Source: PBB1 sp046154125 (lineage in GTDB: Bacteria; Pseudomonadota; Gammaproteobacteria; Burkholderiales; Burkholderiaceae_C). From it: a stretch of 64,000 nt of DNA. The stretch spans positions 5,800 through 69,799 of the forward strand of contig JBJXEJ010000009.1 of NCBI GenBank assembly GCA_046154125.1, written 5' to 3'. Position 1 is the first letter of the stretch. The number at the start of each line of letters is the position of its first letter. Made by a program: the position numbers and the translations under genes. The notes under the pieces were generated by a model. The model saw only the letters and a list, made by a program, of their open reading frames with translations, was not told the origin of the DNA and searched no databases. This document shows positions 60,886 to 64,000 of the stretch, piece by piece.

Positions 60886-61132
60886 GAGCAATCAGGGCGC
60901 CGCAGTCAGCGCAACGGGTTCAACAGGGAGAGTCCCTCCAGCGTCTGCCCGTGCCGGAGGATCTCGGAATTCACAGTGTCGCAGCACGACCCCAGTGCGC
61001 TGGCCCGCTGGGAGTTGTCCAGACGAATGCCTTGGCGCCAGAATCGACATCGTCGCACTGTCTGGCGACGATCGCCGACCCGAAGCCAGCGACCCGCTGG
61101 GCGGGCTTCTTTGCCGGGCACGAGGAGAATAA

Positions 61133-61759
61133 TTGATAGATGATCCGTTCCCGGAATTGCCGGAAAGCGCTTTCGCCAAGCTGGACACCGGCGACGATCT
61201 GGCGTTCTACACGCACCCGCGACTGGTCACCCACATCGATGAATGCGCTGCTCAGGCGCTCACCAGCTTCTATCGCGCACGGGTCCCCCAACGCGGACGC
61301 GTACTCGACCTGATGTCCAGTTGGGTGAGCCACCTTCCGGCGGATGTCACCTACGCGGAAGTCGTCGGTCACGGCATGAACGCGGAAGAACTCGGCGCCA
61401 ATCCGCGGCTCGATCGCTGGTTCGTTCAAGATCTCAACCAGAACCCCATCCTCGCGCTCGACGATCAATCGTTCGACGCCGTCCTGGCTTGCGTCGGCGT
61501 GCAGTACCTGCAGCGACCCGCAGAAGTGTTCAATGAGGTGCGCCGGGTTCTCGTCGCAGGCGCCCCCTTCATCGTCAGTTTCTCGAACCGCTGCTTTCCG
61601 ACCAAGGCCGTGGAGGTCTGGCGGGCGCTCGACATCAGCGGGCATGCGGCGCTGGTCAAGCTCTATCTCGAGCGAGCCGGTTTCACCGAAGTCCAGGTGG
61701 GACTGCTGGCCGATGGCCGAATGGGCGATCCGCTGGTCGCGGCGACGGGGCGCGCTTGA
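61133..61759 (+). CDS. Class I SAM-dependent methyltransferase-like protein with atypical motif I
   Basis: A 208-residue Rossmann-fold protein. GAGGAG lies 5 bases before a TTG start; a TAA directly upstream leaves no alternative. Motif I reads RVLDLMSSWVSHLP instead of the glycine-rich D-x-G-x-G. Later motifs look normal: FDAVLACVGVQYLQRPAEVFNEVRRVL and GAPFIVSFSNRCFPTKAV. The altered loop recurs in a distinct subfamily, so it may still bind a cofactor. Substrate unknown. It is divergent from parC. Confidence 0.8.
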   Translation: MIDDPFPELPESAFAKLDTGDDLAFYTHPRLVTHIDECAAQALTSFYRARVPQRGRVLDLMSSWVSHLPADVTYAEVVGHGMNAEELGANPRLDRWFVQDLNQNPILALDDQSFDAVLACVGVQYLQRPAEVFNEVRRVLVAGAPFIVSFSNRCFPTKAVEVWRALDISGHAALVKLYLERAGFTEVQVGLLADGRMGDPLVAATGRA

Positions 61760-61964
61760 GCGGCGGTACATGGCCCGGGCTTGCTCACGTTCAGCGTCGA
61801 CCGCTCGCGCACGAGCAAACTGCGCGATGTGGCGCGCGGCGAGTTGAAGTTTCCTCGCTCAGGGTGCTGATGCCCGAGCAATATCTTCGACAGGCTGGAT
61901 CGGGCTGGCTGATACGGCGGGGCCAGGGCTCGACCGGGCCGACGGGGCACTCTGCTCCGCTCAT

Positions 61965-61990
61965 GCCCAGGACTCATGCCCTGGGCTTTT
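61965..61990 (+). terminator. Rho-independent terminator candidate downstream of the methyltransferase gene
   Basis: GCCCAGG (61965-61971), an 8-base loop, CCTGGGC (61980-61986), then TTTT. It lies about 205 bases after the methyltransferase stop. Confidence 0.6.
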
Positions 61991-62117
61991 GCCATGCACA
62001 CACAGCTCACTGGAGTGTTCGTGATCCGGGATCACTCCCAAGGCCGGGCTGCGCCTGACCTCCTCCTTGATTTCGCGTCGCCCCTGACGAGCGACCCACG
62101 CGCCGCGCTGCAAAACG

Positions 62118-62151
62118 CAAATCGCGCCAAGCCGCTTCGGCTTGGCGCGAT
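62118..62151 (-). terminator. Strong hairpin terminator of the small basic protein gene
   Basis: A perfect 14-base stem ATCGCGCCAAGCCG (62121-62134) / CGGCTTGGCGCGAT (62138-62151) with a 3-base loop. On the minus strand it is followed by TTGCGTTTT, and it begins 17 bases after the stop of the 62168-62317 gene. Confidence 0.8.
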
Positions 62152-62167
62152 CCGCTTGCCAGAGTGG

Positions 62168-62317
62168 TCAGGACGCCGCTGGCGTCGAAGTCGTGGGCAC
62201 CGCCTTCGGGGGCTGGGTGCCGTCGGACTTGCGGCGCTTTCTGCCACTTGCCGTCTTTCTGACCTGCTTGGCAGAAATGGTTCTCTTGCCTACGCGCTTC
62301 TTCTTTGCCAGTGCCAT
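62168..62317 (-). CDS. 49-residue very basic small protein
   Basis: Reads MALAKKKRVGKRTISAKQVR at the start, followed by a Lys/Arg-rich stretch and a Thr/Pro/Ala tail. The first two thirds are strongly positive, suggesting binding to DNA, RNA or an acidic partner. AGAGG lies 6-7 bases before the ATG, and a strong terminator follows its stop, so it is likely a real monocistronic gene. No family is recognised; histone H1-like or ribosome-associated proteins are possible by composition only. Confidence 0.65.
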   Translation of the reverse strand: MALAKKKRVGKRTISAKQVRKTASGRKRRKSDGTQPPKAVPTTSTPAAS

Positions 62318-62713
62318 TTCGAGCCTCTTGAGTAAAGGGGAAAGGGGCGAAGGATACAGGTGGCGTGGATGCCCCGTCGTCGACGACGTGCCGGTCACCG
62401 AACCAGTAGCAGAGATGAACCGATACGCCTGGCAGCCTGTTGGCGTGGTCGGCAACCGGTCATCCGCAGGGCTGCGCCTCGGCGCGCTGCTGAATCTGCA
62501 CACCTTCCACCAGGCGTTCGGATTCCGGCCAAGTCGCTTTGAATTGCCTGGCCCGGGATGGCTTTTGTCCACGTTGCAACGCGGTGGACACCGTCTCGAT
62601 ATAGGGCAGGAACCAGAGCGCCTGGCCGCACAGATGCTGCGTTATCGTTACCGCGCGCGGCTTGGGGAAGTCTCCGTGCCGGCCCACCATCGTCGCCAAA
62701 CGCCGGACTTCCC
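62318..62713. other. Gene-poor stretch between the small basic protein and the M13 peptidase
   Basis: Divergent promoters for the basic protein (left) and the peptidase (right) should lie here, but I see no good promoter pair. An inverted repeat TGTCCAC (62566-62572) / GTGGACA (62584-62590) flanks a GTTGCAAC palindrome and could be an operator. A minus-strand open frame at 62460-62699 has no ribosome-binding site or known family and is not called. Confidence 0.5.
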
Positions 62714-64000
62714 ATGATCCTTCTCCAGGCCATTGCCGCCGCCGCCCTGAGCTTGTTCAGTGCCCTGGCGCAGGCCACTTCGCCGGTGTCGGCCGATGTG
62801 ATTCACCGCCCGGTCACGCCAACCGCGCTGGCGCCAGCCGGGACCATCGGCTATTCGGTCGCGCACATGGACCGCAGTGTCGATCCGCGCCAGGATTTCT
62901 ACGCCTATGCCAACGGCAACTGGTTGAAGCGGCTGGCGATCCCCGATGCCGAGTCCGATATCGGTGGCTTCTCGATGCTGGGCGCCAACCTGGATGGGCA
63001 GCTGCAGCGGCTGGCCGTGCAGGCCAGACAGGGGCAGGCGCCCAAGGGCAGCCCGGCCCAGCAGGTGGGCGACTACTACCGCGCCGCGCTGGACATGCGG
63101 CAGCGCGACGCCGCCGGCCTGCAGCCGCTGCAGGCCGACCTGGACGCGGCCGCGCGTGCCAGCGGCCCGGCCGACCTGGCCAGGCTGTCGGTGCGGCTGC
63201 AGGCCAGCACCGGCAGCTCGCCGCTGTTCAACATGGTGGCGGTGCCCGAACTCAAGGACAGCCGCCGCACCCTGCTTTCCCTGCAGTTCGGCAACCTGCA
63301 GCTGCCGCAGGACCAGTACCGCGATCCGGCCAGCCAGAAGATCCGCGACGTGTACGTCGACTACATCACCCGCATGCACCAGCAACTGGGCGATGCGCCC
63401 GATGTGGCGGTCGCCAAGGCACAGACCATCCTGGCAATGGAAGCGGAGCTGGCGGCGATGCGCTTGAAGCCTCTGCAGTTGTACGAACCGGTGCTGATCT
63501 ACAACCGGCTGTCGGTGGACGAGGCGCAGGCCCTGATCCCCGCCTTCGACCTCCGCGCGATGGCCGCGGCGGCCGGGATGACGCTGCCCGCCCGGGTGCA
63601 GGTTTACGACATCGGCGCGGCCAAGGCGACGCAGCAGCTGCTGAGCAGCCGGCCTGCGCAGGACGTGCAGACGCTGCTGCGCTGGTGGGTGCTGGCGCTG
63701 AATGCCGACTCCCTCGGCCAGCCCTGGTTCCAGTTGAGCCAGGACTTCCAGCGCCAGCGCGACGGCCTGGCCAGCTCGCTGCCGCTGGAACGGCAGGCGG
63801 TGCAGGCGCTGACGATGCAGCTGTACCACCCGATGTCGCAGCTGTACGTGCAGCAGTACTACACCGACACCACCCGGCGCGAGATCACGCAGATGGTGGG
63901 CCACATCAAGGCCGAGTTCGAACGGCGCCTGAAGACCAACCCCTGGCTGGATGCGCCGACCCGCGCCGCCGCGCTGGCCAAGCTGGCCAAGGTCGACATC
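62714..64000 (+). CDS. M13-family zinc metallopeptidase (neprilysin/PepO-like), cut by the right edge
   Basis: The frame stays open to the end of the window, giving about 429 residues of the N-terminal domain. The N-terminus MILLQAIAAAALSLFSALAQ looks like a signal peptide. The M13 entry motif MDRSVDPRQDFYAYANGNWL and later LQLPQDQYRD are typical. The catalytic HExxH is in the part beyond the window. Family members are membrane or exported endopeptidases for short peptides. Confidence 0.88.
   Translation, partial: MILLQAIAAAALSLFSALAQATSPVSADVIHRPVTPTALAPAGTIGYSVAHMDRSVDPRQDFYAYANGNWLKRLAIPDAESDIGGFSMLGANLDGQLQRLAVQARQGQAPKGSPAQQVGDYYRAALDMRQRDAAGLQPLQADLDAAARASGPADLARLSVRLQASTGSSPLFNMVAVPELKDSRRTLLSLQFGNLQLPQDQYRDPASQKIRDVYVDYITRMHQQLGDAPDVAVAKAQTILAMEAELAAMRLKPLQLYEPVLIYNRLSVDEAQALIPAFDLRAMAAAAGMTLPARVQVYDIGAAKATQQLLSSRPAQDVQTLLRWWVLALNADSLGQPWFQLSQDFQRQRDGLASSLPLERQAVQALTMQLYHPMSQLYVQQYYTDTTRREITQMVGHIKAEFERRLKTNPWLDAPTRAAALAKLAKVDI

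Larger units (their letters stand above)
61760..62167. other. Gene-poor stretch after the methyltransferase gene
   Basis: No frame here has a ribosome-binding site or a recognisable product. It contains a terminator at 61965-61990, a 15-base palindrome GTGATCC-G-GGATCAC at 62021-62035, and the 14-base-stem hairpin at 62121-62151. Confidence 0.6.

Noticed and set aside
61085..61120. Hairpin-like GAAGCCAGCG...CGCTGG...GGCTTC near the methyltransferase start
   Set aside because: The stem is asymmetric and lies between two divergent genes, where no transcript should end on either strand.
62460..62699. A 79-codon minus-strand frame upstream of the M13 gene
   Set aside because: No ribosome-binding site, no recognisable family, and it would lie in the expected promoter region.
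1..64000. tRNA, rRNA, CRISPR, insertion sequences or prophage genes
   Set aside because: I scanned the intergenic gaps and found no cloverleaf, no spaced direct repeats and no transposase or integrase frame.

Overview
The window is GC-rich, densely packed bacterial chromosome. Its gene content and gene order (trmJ-cysE divergent from suhB, pmbA divergent from darP then mog, pyrG-kdsA-eno-ftsB, ppsA divergent from ppsR, rpsU followed by a YqeY-family gene) point to a betaproteobacterium of the order Burkholderiales. That placement is inferred from gene families and order only. I see no rRNA, tRNA, insertion sequence, prophage or CRISPR array.

Layout. 1-6.5 kb: moeA, ppsA/ppsR, a BaiN-like flavoprotein and rpsU with a clear promoter and terminator. 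6.5-10.6 kb: a YqeY-family gene, a DUF442 phosphatase-like gene and a TRAP transporter whose binding protein lies convergently on the other strand. 10.6-17.7 kb: pmbA, darP, mog, cysE, trmJ, suhB, then an SDR/GST pair. 17.8-22.1 kb: an accessory block made of a secreted gluzincin-like peptidase divergent from a three-gene cassette (FecR-like secreted protein, haem-motif HAMP sensor, Ser/Thr kinase). 22.3-31.5 kb: mutS, an Anbu proteasome-like peptidase, pyrG, kdsA, eno, ftsB and a PLP decarboxylase. 31.5-36.2 kb: hslO, a gamma carbonic anhydrase-like gene, a DUF455 gene, an MscS channel and an HDAC-like deacetylase.

36.2-51.3 kb is the most distinctive region. A MoxR/DUF58/TgpA triad and mltB are followed by two tandem sets of circularly permuted ATP-grasp, alpha-E and transglutaminase genes on the minus strand. 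The first set has three separate genes ending at a good terminator. The second has ATP-grasp and alpha-E fused, plus a shorter transglutaminase. Anbu, the usual genomic companion of these three families, sits about 16 kb away behind mutS. Together they look like a split peptide-ligation/proteolysis system of unknown substrate.

51.5-64 kb: comEC, a RidA-family gene, dsbB, a LysR gene divergent from a monooxygenase-like/cupin pair, a CmcJ/NvfI-like oxidoreductase with a thioredoxin-fold isomerase, parC, a methyltransferase with an atypical motif I, a 49-residue basic protein with its own terminator, and an M13 metallopeptidase cut by the right edge. Two gene-poor stretches of about 400 bases lie at 61760-62167 and 62318-62713.

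Coding is tight: stop/start overlaps (ATGA, GTGA, TTGA) join many pairs, including mutS-Anbu, pyrG-kdsA, moxR-DUF58-TgpA, GST-SDR and the cupin pair, suggesting translational coupling. Start codons given differ from the longest open frame wherever a ribosome-binding site, an overlap or family length argued for an internal start.
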